Below, one piece after another: positions 8,100 to 15,949 of a stretch of DNA of 17,364 nt. The notes under the pieces were generated by a model. That model saw nothing but the letters and a program-made list of their open reading frames with translations, ran no database searches and was not told the origin of the DNA. This DNA is from JAUQQI01 sp040289115. Its GTDB lineage: Bacteria > Chloroflexota > Dehalococcoidia > JAUQQI01. The stretch is taken from NCBI GenBank assembly GCA_040289115.1, contig PSKS01000051.1:1-17364 (forward strand), given 5' to 3'. Within the stretch, counting starts at the first letter, position 1, and every line of letters begins with the position of its first letter. The position numbers were made by a program, and so were the translations under genes.

Positions 8100-10832
8100 T
8101 TAGTCAAATTCCAGCCGTAACTGTCTTCCGGCCTCCGTCACCTCTTTGGCCTCCCGTACCAGCGAGGCCTGAGCGGGGAGCATCTGCCCCAGGGCGGTGG
8201 TCTCTTCGGCGAGGCCCGCCGCCTCCCGCTCCACCTCGTACAGCGCCTGGGCCACAAGCCAGAAGGTGTGGTCCTCCTTCGCAAAGCGGCCCACCGCCAG
8301 GAGGCTCGTCAGTTCCTGCCGCCCCCCGCGCCGCCAGAAAAAGAGGGCCAGGTGGAGGGCGTCGATGAGCGGGAGCTCGCCCAGTTTCCCATCCTCTATC
8401 GCCCGGTGGACGGGCCGGGAGAGGGCGTCGTCCTTCAGCCGGGTCAAAAAGTCCGGCAGGGCGACCGTCTCCTTCTGGCGCTTTATCAGCCGATACCGCT
8501 CCGCCAGCTCGTCCAGCTCCGCCCCCAGGGACTTGGCCAGTTTATTGGCCTCGTCGAACTCCAGGACCTCCCCGCCGTAAGCCCAGCGCCAGAGCACGTA
8601 GAAGCGGGTGGGGGCATCCACCAGCCCCAGGTCCCGGCCCAGCCGCTCCAGGGCATAGTCCGCCGCCAGCGCCCGCACCTCGTCCAGGAGGTCGCCCACG
8701 TCCACCTCCCGCCCGTCGGGCCGCAGCACCCGCTCGTAGCGACCGAAGACGCCCACCGCCGGCCCGATGGCCGAGATGAAGAAGTCCGCCCCCCGCAGGC
8801 CCGCCTGCCAGAAGTGCTCTAAGCGCTCCCGCACCACCCGCTGGAGCTCGTCCCGAATCTGATGATCCCAGCCGATGCCGTTTTGCTGGCGTTTGCGGCA
8901 GGCCATGAGAATCGTGCTGCGCACCGCCCCCTTGCCCCGCTGGTGGGTGCTCGTCTCCATCTCCGTGTGCACCGCCCAGGAGGCGGTGGGGTAGAGCCCG
9001 GCGGAGAGGAGGCTCCGGATGAGGGATTCCCAGGCGGCGGTGGAGCGGTGGGTGAACATGACCAGGGCGATGCCCTCGGGCTTGAGGACGCGGTGCATCT
9101 CCCGGAAGGCCTCGCCCATCAGCCGCTCGTAGTGGCGGCGGGCGACCGCTTCGCCTTGCTTTCCGCCGCCGAAGCGGGCGGGGTTCACCACCGCCTCCTC
9201 GTCCTTGGGCGTGAGCTCCCACCGGAAGGCCTCGGGATACAGGTCGCCCACGGTGCGCTTGAGCCAGACATAGAAGAAGTCCGATAGGTCGGCGTAGGGC
9301 ACGTTGTCGTAGTAGGGCGGGTCGGTGATGATGGCGTCCAAAGAGGCGTCCGGGTAGGGGAGAGCATTGGCCGAGGTCCAGTAAGCGTTGCCTTTTCCCC
9401 CAACCTTGGCCTCTCGCTCGATCACTTTCGAGACCCAGTCAACACCTGCCTGCCAGTTCCCCGTCGTGTCGCTGAATGGGTTCACTTCGGCATAATCCCA
9501 AACCATGTGGAGATGATGACCTGCGAATGTTGTGCGCATCTTTTCACCCGTCACATGCCAACTACAAAGGAGCGATGTATTGTTGAGCAGAAAGTCAAAG
9601 ACAAACGCCAGATACGTTCCCACGGCTTTGGCGTAGTCGGGGTCGCCCGTTTCCTGTTGCACCGCGCGGATGGCCTCCCGCACCCACCGGCCGAAGGTCA
9701 CCAGCGCCAGCAGCTGGCGGGGGTTGAAAAGTTCATGCCATTGCTTGATCCCATACCCCCGCCCGCTCACGATATTCGGATTGTCCTGGTCCATCGGCTC
9801 CTCGGGCACCCAAGGGAGGCCGCCCGGCCAGGGGCTGGGCTGTTTCTGGAGTTCCGCCAGGCGCCGGGCGGCCTTTTCAAAGGCCTCCCGGTCTTCGGGG
9901 CGGGCGATGTGGTAGTTGCGGCCGCTGCCCTTCCCGTGGGTGGTGACCAGGGCCACCAGCCGGTGGCCCATCCGCCCTTCCTTGGCCTCCTGGCGCACGT
10001 ATTTGTCGGCCGCTGCGGTATGGCACACCAGACACCGGGCGTTGGCGCGCGCCACCGTGCCCTGCGAGGGATCAAAGCCCCCGTTCATCGCCGCCTCCAG
10101 CGCTTCGCCCTCCCGCACCACAAAGTCTACCTGCTTCGCCTCGCGGTCCACCACCGGATGCAGGGCGACCTTCTTGTTGGGCTTGCGGGCCAGCCAGAAC
10201 TGGCGGAAGAGGGGGATCTCCGACCCGCAGCTCGGGTTGGGGCAGCGGATGGTGCGGCTCCAGATGTAGGCCACCACCGTCTCGCCGCCAGGTCCTGGCG
10301 GGTAGAACGCCTGAAGTTCCCGGCGGGCCTGCGCCAGCACCCACTCCCCCCAGCGGCGCACATCCGCGGCCAGTTTCCGCCCGTACCGCTGCGGGTACTC
10401 GATGGTTGCCTTCAGGATGAGATACGCCACGGGATTGTATTCCACGGCGTGGGCCTCGCAGCCCAGGCGCAGCGCCTCCAAGGGGATGGAGCCGCCCCCG
10501 GCAAAGGGGTCCAGCACCTTCGGGGGACCATCGGGGTAATACTTGCGGATCAGCGCCCGGGCCTGCTCCAGAAGATACCGGCCGGCGGGGTCGCCGTCGT
10601 GGACCTCCCACCGGCACAAATTGGCGACGAACTTCTCAAAACCAACCTCGTCCATGGCGTCGGCGGGCAAAAGACTGGCGAAGACCGCCGCCCGGGAGAC
10701 GGTCAGGGGTCGCCGCGCCCACCAGACATGGAGGGTGGAGATGTGGCCGTGGCGGATGGCCTTCTCCCGGGCGCCCTCCCCGGAGAGCGCCTTCACGGGC
10801 AGGGTCAGCTCAATGAGCCGGTCTTGCTTCAT
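8100..10832 (-). CDS. DUF1156 / Zn-ribbon DNA methylase (COG1743-type), second gene of defence-type operon
   Basis: This 910-residue protein is predicted to transfer a methyl group from S-adenosylmethionine to an exocyclic amino group in DNA. N6-adenine is most likely; N4-cytosine is not excluded. The N-terminal DUF1156 region carries ISTLHVWWARRPL (31-43). SAM motif I is DPFAGGGSIPLEA at about 108-120, and the catalytic motif is DPPYYD at 504-509. Between them is a roughly 385-residue insertion with a Zn-ribbon-like set of cysteines: CPNPSC at 197-202 and CLVC at 267-270. RVLKPEGIALVMFTHRS near 581-597 fits the later methylase strands. A C-terminal helical region of about 220 residues has no motif I recognise. 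The start ATG at 10832 has GGAGG 11 nt upstream, inside the end of the helicase gene, and the two genes overlap by 23 bp, so they are coupled. No separate specificity subunit is encoded nearby. Confidence 0.92.
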   Translation of the reverse strand: MKQDRLIELTLPVKALSGEGAREKAIRHGHISTLHVWWARRPLTVSRAAVFASLLPADAMDEVGFEKFVANLCRWEVHDGDPAGRYLLEQARALIRKYYPDGPPKVLDPFAGGGSIPLEALRLGCEAHAVEYNPVAYLILKATIEYPQRYGRKLAADVRRWGEWVLAQARRELQAFYPPGPGGETVVAYIWSRTIRCPNPSCGSEIPLFRQFWLARKPNKKVALHPVVDREAKQVDFVVREGEALEAAMNGGFDPSQGTVARANARCLVCHTAAADKYVRQEAKEGRMGHRLVALVTTHGKGSGRNYHIARPEDREAFEKAARRLAELQKQPSPWPGGLPWVPEEPMDQDNPNIVSGRGYGIKQWHELFNPRQLLALVTFGRWVREAIRAVQQETGDPDYAKAVGTYLAFVFDFLLNNTSLLCSWHVTGEKMRTTFAGHHLHMVWDYAEVNPFSDTTGNWQAGVDWVSKVIEREAKVGGKGNAYWTSANALPYPDASLDAIITDPPYYDNVPYADLSDFFYVWLKRTVGDLYPEAFRWELTPKDEEAVVNPARFGGGKQGEAVARRHYERLMGEAFREMHRVLKPEGIALVMFTHRSTAAWESLIRSLLSAGLYPTASWAVHTEMETSTHQRGKGAVRSTILMACRKRQQNGIGWDHQIRDELQRVVRERLEHFWQAGLRGADFFISAIGPAVGVFGRYERVLRPDGREVDVGDLLDEVRALAADYALERLGRDLGLVDAPTRFYVLWRWAYGGEVLEFDEANKLAKSLGAELDELAERYRLIKRQKETVALPDFLTRLKDDALSRPVHRAIEDGKLGELPLIDALHLALFFWRRGGRQELTSLLAVGRFAKEDHTFWLVAQALYEVEREAAGLAEETTALGQMLPAQASLVREAKEVTEAGRQLRLEFD

Positions 10833-13800
10833 GGTCTGTCTCCCTCCAGTTCCTCACGACGTACTCCACTACATCCACGATCCCTTCCGGCCGGTATTTT
10901 TTCGCCGGGTTCTGAATGGTGTGCAAGACGGGTTCGGAGGCGGCATTCTCCACCACGTAGAGCCAGTAGGCCTCGCCGAGGCGCTGGGCCATCTGCCACT
11001 CGTGGGGGGTGAGGCGAACGTCGCCCGTGGTGGCGAAGGCCTTGACCTCGATCAAGCGCACCTCGCCCTTCCCCTCGGAGCGGATGTCGTAGCCGAGATA
11101 TTCTTTGGAGACGTCGTGGGGCTCTCGCCCCTGCTCCCGCTCGTAGCGCAGGGCCACCGCCATGCCGATGGCCTCGAGGCGGCGGACATCGGCGGGAACC
11201 GCCGGTTCCTCCTCGGGTTTCGGTTCCGGGCAGACGAGGACAACGGCCTCCAGCTGCGGCTCCAGGACGGAGAGGGTGCGCTCCAATTCCAGCGCGCCGA
11301 GGCGCTCCTGCTTTTCGCGGACCAGCCGCTTTAAGTTCTCCTCCTCCTGCTGGATGGCGATGCGCATCTCCTCGCCCCGCTCGGCCCGGCGGTCGTAGTC
11401 AATGAGTTTGGCGTTCGACTCGGCGATGAGATGATCAAAGGACTTCTCCAGCCACTGCCGCTTGATGCTCACTTCCCGCTCGCGGCGCCCCTGCGCCTCC
11501 TGGCGGAGGCGGTCCAGGTGACCGAGCACCCACTGGCGGACCTGCTTTTCGCTCTGCTCGAGGCTGTCCAGCAGCGCGGCGGGAGGGGGAGCGCTCTCTG
11601 GCCAGGGGCGGGTGTCCCAGAGGAGGCGGGGGTCCACCTCCCGGATCTCCCCCGTCTTTGCGTCCCAGAGGAGCGCCAGCAGGCGTTCCAGGACCGGCCG
11701 TCCGGCCGCATCTTGGACGCTTCCCCGGAAGAACCAGAGGATGCCCTCCTCGCCGCCGGGGTGGACGACCACCCCTTTGACGGGCCGACTCTTTTGCAGA
11801 AAGTGGTCGCAGAGGGCGTCCAGGACGGGGTGGCCGGGGGCGAAGAACTCGGCCCCGGCGTGGCGGGCGGTTCGCCGCTCGAAGGCGACGCGCACCCCCC
11901 GGGCGAAAGCATCGTGGGCCAGGTGGTGCTGGCGCAGGAAGGTGGTCGGGAGGCGGAGGGAGAACACGCCCGGCTGCTTGAGGGATTCGATCTTCCCGCC
12001 CACCAGAGGCACCACGAGGCGCGCAAAGCGCTCCACGTCCCAGGGGACGAGGCGCTTCTGCAAGGAATCGCGCGCATCGGCCAGCACCGACGAGAGGTCG
12101 ATGTGGTGCCCTGCCAGGGCGCTCTCCTCCAGGGCACGGCGGTGCTCCTCCAGACGGCGCTCCACATCTACGATCGCCCGCTCCGCTTCCGCGGTGTCCT
12201 GGCGCAGGATGGCCTGCATGATCAGCTCTTCCAGGCGCACCCCTTCCAGCAGGTGCCCGATGACGTCGTAGACGCTGTCGCCCAGGCGCTCCCGCATCCG
12301 CTCCAGTTTTTCCAGCAGCTGCTCCAGCACCCTCCCCTCGCGGGTCTCGGGGTAGAGCATGTTGAAGACGTAACAGTCCCGTTTCTGGCCGTAGCGGTGG
12401 ATGCGCCCCATCCGCTGTTCCAGCCGGTTGGGGTTCCAGGGTAGGTCGAAGTTGACCATCAGGCGGGCGAACTGGAGGTTAAGGCCCTCGCCCGCGGCGT
12501 CGGTGCCGATGAGCACCTGCACCTGGTCGCGGAAGCGGCGTTCCTGCTCGATGCGCGCCTGAAGGTTCATCCCGCCGTGGATCACGGCGACGGGAAAGCC
12601 CCACTCCCGCATCTTGCGCTCGAGGGCGACCAGCGTGTCCTTGAACTCGGTGAACACGATGAGTTTCTCGTCGGGATGGTGGCGCAGCCGTTCTTCCACG
12701 ACCCGACGGAGCTCGTTGACCTTGGCCTCCTCCCCGGCCTTTTCGGCTTCCAGCGCCAGCTGGATGAGCCCGTCCAGTTCCTGGAGCTCCGCGCGCAGCT
12801 CCTCCGGCGTCTGGGCGGCGGTCAGGCCCTCCAGATGTTCCTGGAAGCCCTCCCATTCGGAGGCGGTCTGCTCCTGCAGGTCCTCCCAGGCATCGTCGTC
12901 CAGCACGGGCAGGCCTTCCTCCTCCTCCAGGCGCCGCTCCCATTCCTGAAGGAGGTTCTGGAGCTTGGCGCGGCGGCGGCGCAGGGACTCTCGCACGGCG
13001 AAAAGACTGGAGGAGAGGCGCCGTTGCAGGACGATGAGGGCCAGGGCGATGTTGCGGCTCCTGCGGTCGGTCTTCCCGCTCACCACCTGATACCAGCGGC
13101 GGACATAGGCGGTGACGGCGTCGTAGAGCCGCCTTTCCGCCTCCGTCAACGTCACCGCCAGGGTCTTGACCTCCCGCTTTTTGAAGAGGGGCCTGCCCTC
13201 CAGGTCGGTGACCTGCTCCTTGGAACGCCGCAGCACGAAGGGCAAGCCATTCCCTTTGGCGGCCGCCTTTAGGTCCTCGGCCCGGGCGAAGAGGCGGGGC
13301 TGGAGCAGGTCCAGAAGCAGGAAATAGGCTTCGTCATCGCCCTTATGGGGCGTGGCCGTGAGCAGGAGCACGTGGGTCGCACGCCGCGCCAGCGCCTCTC
13401 CCAACTGATAGCGCTTGGTTTTGTAGACCTTGTTGCCATAGCGCGCCGCGGAAAATTTGTGAGCTTCGTCCACGATAAGCAGATCCCAACTGCGGCGGGC
13501 CAGCAGGTCCCGCACCTCATCTTGCCGGGCGAAGTCCATCGAGACCAGGACCTGCGGGTTGCGGGCGAAGAAGTCATCGGTCAACAGATTCCGCATCACC
13601 GTGCGGTTGAGGATGGTGAAGTCCTCCCGGAACCACTCCGAGAGCTCCCGTTGCCACTGGTCCAAAAGGTGGGCCGGGACGACGATGAGGACGGTGCGCA
13701 CAAGGCCCCGGGCCTTCAGCTCCTTCAAGACCAGCCCGGCCATGATGGTCTTGCCGAGCCCGGGGTCGTCCGCCAGAAGGAAACGCACCTGCGGCTGCGG

Positions 13801-14214
13801 GAGGATGTGACGGTAGACCGCGTCCACCTGGTGGGGGAGGAGGTCCACCTGGGTGACGCTGACGGCGTAGTGGGGATCGAAGGCGTAGGCCAGGCGCATC
13901 CGCAGGGCCTCCACGAAAGCCACGACCTGATTCCACGGCAGCGGCGGGGCCGCTGCCAGCCCCGGCAGAACTTGCAAGCGGCTGAGAAGCTCCTCAGGAG
14001 TGAAGATGAAGGTCTTAGCCTCCTTTGTCTCTTCCAGGATCAGGCCGACCAGGAACTGTCCACCTTGCTCCTGGAAACGGTAAACCTCAGCGATATCGCC
14101 TTCTGGTCTTAGCTGAACCCGGGTACCCGGCCGGATCAGAAGTTGCGGTCCGCTGCCCGACGCCTCCGGGGGGCGCGAGGGTGAGGTTTCCTGTTCGTCC
14201 GTATCCCTTACCAT
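10810..14214 (-). CDS. SNF2-type helicase/translocase with C-terminal DUF3883 nuclease-like domain
   Basis: This is a 1134-residue superfamily-2 ATPase and the first gene of the defence-type operon. Helicase motifs in order: LADDPGLGKT (Walker A, 147-156), VVPAHLLDQW (motif Ia, from 178), DEAH (249-252), TATPH (286-290), IVFTEF (519-524), GTDAAGEGLNLQ (570-581) and EQRMGRIHRYGQ (599-610). A coiled, acidic insertion lies between the two RecA-like halves, at about 410-510. A long charged helical region at about 880-980 leads to a C-terminal domain at about 1013-1110 resembling DUF3883 (NO VEIN C-terminal-like). This domain has GYDIRS (Asp1043), IEVKA (Glu1056 and Lys1058) and EAYWLYVVEN, a D...ExK pattern like PD-(D/E)XK nucleases. 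The protein may therefore translocate on DNA and cut it; nuclease activity is inference. The ATG at 14214 has GGGAGG about 11 nt upstream. It resembles DISARM DrmD in helicase class, but the DISARM partners DrmA, DrmB and DrmC are absent here. Confidence 0.92.
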   Translation of the reverse strand: MVRDTDEQETSPSRPPEASGSGPQLLIRPGTRVQLRPEGDIAEVYRFQEQGGQFLVGLILEETKEAKTFIFTPEELLSRLQVLPGLAAAPPLPWNQVVAFVEALRMRLAYAFDPHYAVSVTQVDLLPHQVDAVYRHILPQPQVRFLLADDPGLGKTIMAGLVLKELKARGLVRTVLIVVPAHLLDQWQRELSEWFREDFTILNRTVMRNLLTDDFFARNPQVLVSMDFARQDEVRDLLARRSWDLLIVDEAHKFSAARYGNKVYKTKRYQLGEALARRATHVLLLTATPHKGDDEAYFLLLDLLQPRLFARAEDLKAAAKGNGLPFVLRRSKEQVTDLEGRPLFKKREVKTLAVTLTEAERRLYDAVTAYVRRWYQVVSGKTDRRSRNIALALIVLQRRLSSSLFAVRESLRRRRAKLQNLLQEWERRLEEEEGLPVLDDDAWEDLQEQTASEWEGFQEHLEGLTAAQTPEELRAELQELDGLIQLALEAEKAGEEAKVNELRRVVEERLRHHPDEKLIVFTEFKDTLVALERKMREWGFPVAVIHGGMNLQARIEQERRFRDQVQVLIGTDAAGEGLNLQFARLMVNFDLPWNPNRLEQRMGRIHRYGQKRDCYVFNMLYPETREGRVLEQLLEKLERMRERLGDSVYDVIGHLLEGVRLEELIMQAILRQDTAEAERAIVDVERRLEEHRRALEESALAGHHIDLSSVLADARDSLQKRLVPWDVERFARLVVPLVGGKIESLKQPGVFSLRLPTTFLRQHHLAHDAFARGVRVAFERRTARHAGAEFFAPGHPVLDALCDHFLQKSRPVKGVVVHPGGEEGILWFFRGSVQDAAGRPVLERLLALLWDAKTGEIREVDPRLLWDTRPWPESAPPPAALLDSLEQSEKQVRQWVLGHLDRLRQEAQGRREREVSIKRQWLEKSFDHLIAESNAKLIDYDRRAERGEEMRIAIQQEEENLKRLVREKQERLGALELERTLSVLEPQLEAVVLVCPEPKPEEEPAVPADVRRLEAIGMAVALRYEREQGREPHDVSKEYLGYDIRSEGKGEVRLIEVKAFATTGDVRLTPHEWQMAQRLGEAYWLYVVENAASEPVLHTIQNPAKKYRPEGIVDVVEYVVRNWRETDHEARPAH

Positions 14215-14313
14215 AAACGGCGTGCCCTCCCTCTAACCAGGTCACGGGAGGGATGCCCTGCCGCCGGCGCCCATTTGTGGGCTCTTCCGGTACCGGTTGG
14301 CATGCTAACCCTG

Positions 14314-14347
14314 CTATTTTATACTGTGGAGTTGCAATCGCCGGCAA
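14314..14347 (-). promoter_or_regulatory. Candidate sigma-70-type promoter of the defence-type operon
   Basis: On the minus strand, TTGCCG (plus positions 14342-14347) and TATAAA (14318-14323) are separated by 18 nt. The -10 is followed by more A/T (TATAAAATAG), in strong contrast to the GC-rich surroundings. It lies about 100 nt upstream of the helicase start codon and points toward it. The -35 matches the consensus at four of six positions and the -10 at five of six. Confidence 0.55.
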
Positions 14348-14368
14348 GGCCGGTTGCGCCGTGCCGGC

Positions 14369-14480
14369 CCCCGGGACCCGGGGTTATCGGCGGGGCTTAA
14401 GGGCCCCGACCGTGCCTCCCATTTGGTGCGGTTTACCAAACCGAGCTTGCGCCAGTTTCGAGGCGGCCCCGCCCGGGGCC
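14369..14480. repeat. Cluster of perfect dyad symmetries upstream of the defence operon promoter
   Basis: Four perfect dyads follow each other. The first is CCCCGGG-A-CCCGGGG at 14369-14383. The second is CGGGGC/GCCCCG at 14391-14408 with a 6-nt loop. The third is an overlapping pair at 14422-14443: TTTGGT/ACCAAA, and CGGTTT/AAACCG with centre ACC. The fourth is GGCCCC-GCCC-GGGGCC at 14465-14480. A further stem CCGGC-AAG-GCCGG at 14341-14353 covers the -35 hexamer. The plausible readings are operators for a regulator of the defence operon, or a structured transcript. High GC raises the chance of such dyads, but the TTTGGT/CGGTTT pair is not explained by GC content. Confidence 0.5.
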
Positions 14481-14547
14481 TCACCTGGTGGGAATTCGGT
14501 GGGTTATCCCCTGGGCTCCATGTACCCAGTAGACAAAAATGGCGACT

Positions 14548-14622
14548 AGTCAACCCAATATATTGTGCTTGTTGGAAGCAATGGACACAATATACAGGAT
14601 TTGGGCTTTCTCAGGGTTGACT
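14548..14622. repeat. 75-bp nested inverted repeat
   Basis: The outer arms AGTCAACCC (14548-14556) and GGGTTGACT (14614-14622) are perfect reverse complements. Just inside the left arm, TATATTGTG (14559-14567) pairs perfectly with CACAATATA (14586-14594). The inner loop holds a small GCTT/AAGC stem (14567-14570 and 14576-14579). It could be a miniature mobile-element remnant, a terminal repeat region or a regulatory structure. No transposase is recognisable beside it, and no target-site duplication was seen. Confidence 0.6.
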
Positions 14623-15084
14623 CTTAATCAAACCAGACTTTAAACTCCGCCGGGGGCTTGTGGCGGGAAGCCCCCTCCCAGCCGAATGGTCCATTGCCGG
14701 TAGCCAGGCTTAAGACCGCCTCCCGCACGGCTTCCGTCTGGCGCCGCGCACCGGGCTGGAGACAAGGCGGTGCGGGCCTGGGGCATCGTCCCTGGCAAGT
14801 GGCCCATGGGCTGCTAAAGAGGGCAGGGGCCCAGAGCCTGCTGCCGGGCAGGGCTTGGCAGGAGGGCCAGCGGCGGTGATCATGCCCGTCGAGGAGAGGC
14901 GCAGCCTGCCCAAAGGCCTCCTGCGCAACCGCATCGAGCCTACGGTGGCACAGGGCTTGCCCGTTATGGGGCTTTGAAAAAGGGCTGTCTCCGAAACGAA
15001 TCTGTCCCCTCCAGGCACCACGGTTAAACCACAATTATCGCAGGTCTTGAAAAGGTATTCCCTTACCGGGGCCGTGAGGCCGGT
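14623..15084. other. Stretch without a convincing gene
   Basis: About 460 bases lie between the nested repeat and the kinase promoter. A minus-strand open frame (14624-15034) has a composition rich in Pro, Arg, Ala and Gly and matches nothing I know. Another minus frame shows KTCDNCG, a CxxC pair resembling a zinc knuckle, near 15022-15055, but it has no start codon and is followed by low-quality sequence. The region could be a decayed gene. I do not call one. Confidence 0.45.
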
Positions 15085-15112
15085 TTGCCTGCGGGTGTAT
15101 ATGGTGTAATAT
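15085..15112 (+). promoter_or_regulatory. Candidate promoter of the two-component operon
   Basis: TTGCCT at 15085-15090 and TAATAT at 15107-15112 are 16 nt apart; an alternative -10, TATTAT at 15110-15115, is 19 nt from the -35. This is a clear A/T-rich pocket about 110 nt upstream of the kinase start. The match to consensus is moderate. Confidence 0.4.
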
Positions 15113-15223
15113 TATGGTTAGAACGACGCGGCGTGGTTGGCGGGGTAGGTTTCTGCCCCCGGCAAAGGCGCGGTTCCCCAAAGGCGGAAAGTTTCGGCCG
15201 GATTTTACTCAGCAGGGGGATAG

Positions 15224-15949
15224 TTGACCTTGCAACCGGCACAACCAAGGGAACCAAAAAGACTAAGTCGCCCGGCCCGCTCCTCCGGCCGGCAGCAGGC
15301 CGCCCGGCGTCTCCTGGCCGTGACGGAAGAGGAGCTCCAGCGCATCGTCCTGGACATCCACGACGGGCCGGTTCAGACCCTTTTTGCGGTTCTGGGCCGG
15401 CTCACGGCCCTGCAGGGCCGCCTTTCCGACAGGCCGGAGCTGGCCGCCGAGCTGGAGCGGGCCGTTCGCCAGACCGAGCTGGCCCTTGCCGACATCCGTA
15501 ACCTGCTGGGCGTCTTCCGCTCGCCCCTCTTCAGCCAGCGGGACCTGGCCCGGGTCCTGGAGGACCTGGTCGCCCAGCACGAGGACGTCACCGGCCAGAC
15601 GGTTGTCTTCCGCTGCCCACCATCCCTGCCCCCCGTCTCCCTGCCGGCCCGCATCGCCCTTTACCGGATCCTCCAGGAGGCCCTGAGCAACGCCCACCGC
15701 CACGCCCGGGTCCCGGAGGTGGAGGTCACCGTCCGGGCGACGAAGCGGTCCATCTCCCTAGAGGTAATCGACCAGGGCCCCGGCTTCGTGCCCCCACCCC
15801 TGGAAGGTCCACAGGCGACCGAAGACGGGGCCCACATCGGCCTACGGGGCATGCGGGAGCGGGCCCTCCTGGTGGGAGGGGTCTTTGCGGTGGAGAGTGC
15901 CCCTGGCCGGGGGACCCGCATCCGGGTGGAGGTTCCTACCGGTGCCTGA
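15224..15949 (+). CDS. Soluble sensor histidine kinase, NarL-partner type (HisKA_3 + HATPase)
   Basis: This is a 241-residue cytoplasmic kinase that would autophosphorylate and pass phosphate to the regulator encoded next. The H-box is LDIHDGPVQ with His46. The dimerisation helices run to about 100. The ATPase domain has the N-box QEALSNAHRHA (Asn156), G1 DQGPGF (183-188) and G2 GLRGMRERA (206-214). There is no membrane helix and no PAS, GAF or other input domain. Only about 30 Arg-rich residues precede the H-box helix, so the signal must be cytoplasmic or come through a partner, as in DegS-like kinases. Translation starts at TTG: the codon before 15224 is a stop, and AGGGGGA at 15214-15220 is better spaced (9 nt) for a second TTG at 15230. 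The stop overlaps the regulator start by 8 bp. Confidence 0.92.
   Translation: MTLQPAQPREPKRLSRPARSSGRQQAARRLLAVTEEELQRIVLDIHDGPVQTLFAVLGRLTALQGRLSDRPELAAELERAVRQTELALADIRNLLGVFRSPLFSQRDLARVLEDLVAQHEDVTGQTVVFRCPPSLPPVSLPARIALYRILQEALSNAHRHARVPEVEVTVRATKRSISLEVIDQGPGFVPPPLEGPQATEDGAHIGLRGMRERALLVGGVFAVESAPGRGTRIRVEVPTGA
15928..15932 (+). promoter_or_regulatory. Ribosome binding site GGAGG deciding the regulator start
   Basis: GGAGG inside the kinase 3' end stands 9 nt before GTG at 15942. It supports a 210-residue regulator that begins just before the receiver domain, rather than the upstream in-frame start at 15885. Confidence 0.75.

Noticed and set aside
7012..8103. 363-codon plus-strand open frame opposite the DUF499 gene
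   Set aside because: Low-complexity His/Gly/Leu-rich product and complete overlap with the P-loop ATPase; a mirror of GC-rich codon usage.
9507..11012. 501-codon plus-strand open frame opposite the methylase and helicase genes
   Set aside because: It is antisense to strongly supported coding sequence with catalytic motifs, its product is rich in His, Gly, Leu and Arg with no known fold, and such long antisense frames are common in GC-rich genes.
13345..14112. 255-codon plus-strand open frame opposite the helicase N-terminal part
   Set aside because: It mirrors the helicase motifs region (Walker A, DEAH) and has no features of its own.
5488..14214. Calling the operon a DISARM or BREX system
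   Set aside because: No DrmA, DrmB (DUF1998) or DrmC (phospholipase-D-like) gene and no PglZ gene is present in the window; the operon contains only three genes, and its flanks hold transport, regulatory and sugar-metabolism genes.
14253..14549. 98-codon plus-strand open frame in the spacer
   Set aside because: It runs through the promoter and dyad cluster, has no ribosome site and no recognisable product.
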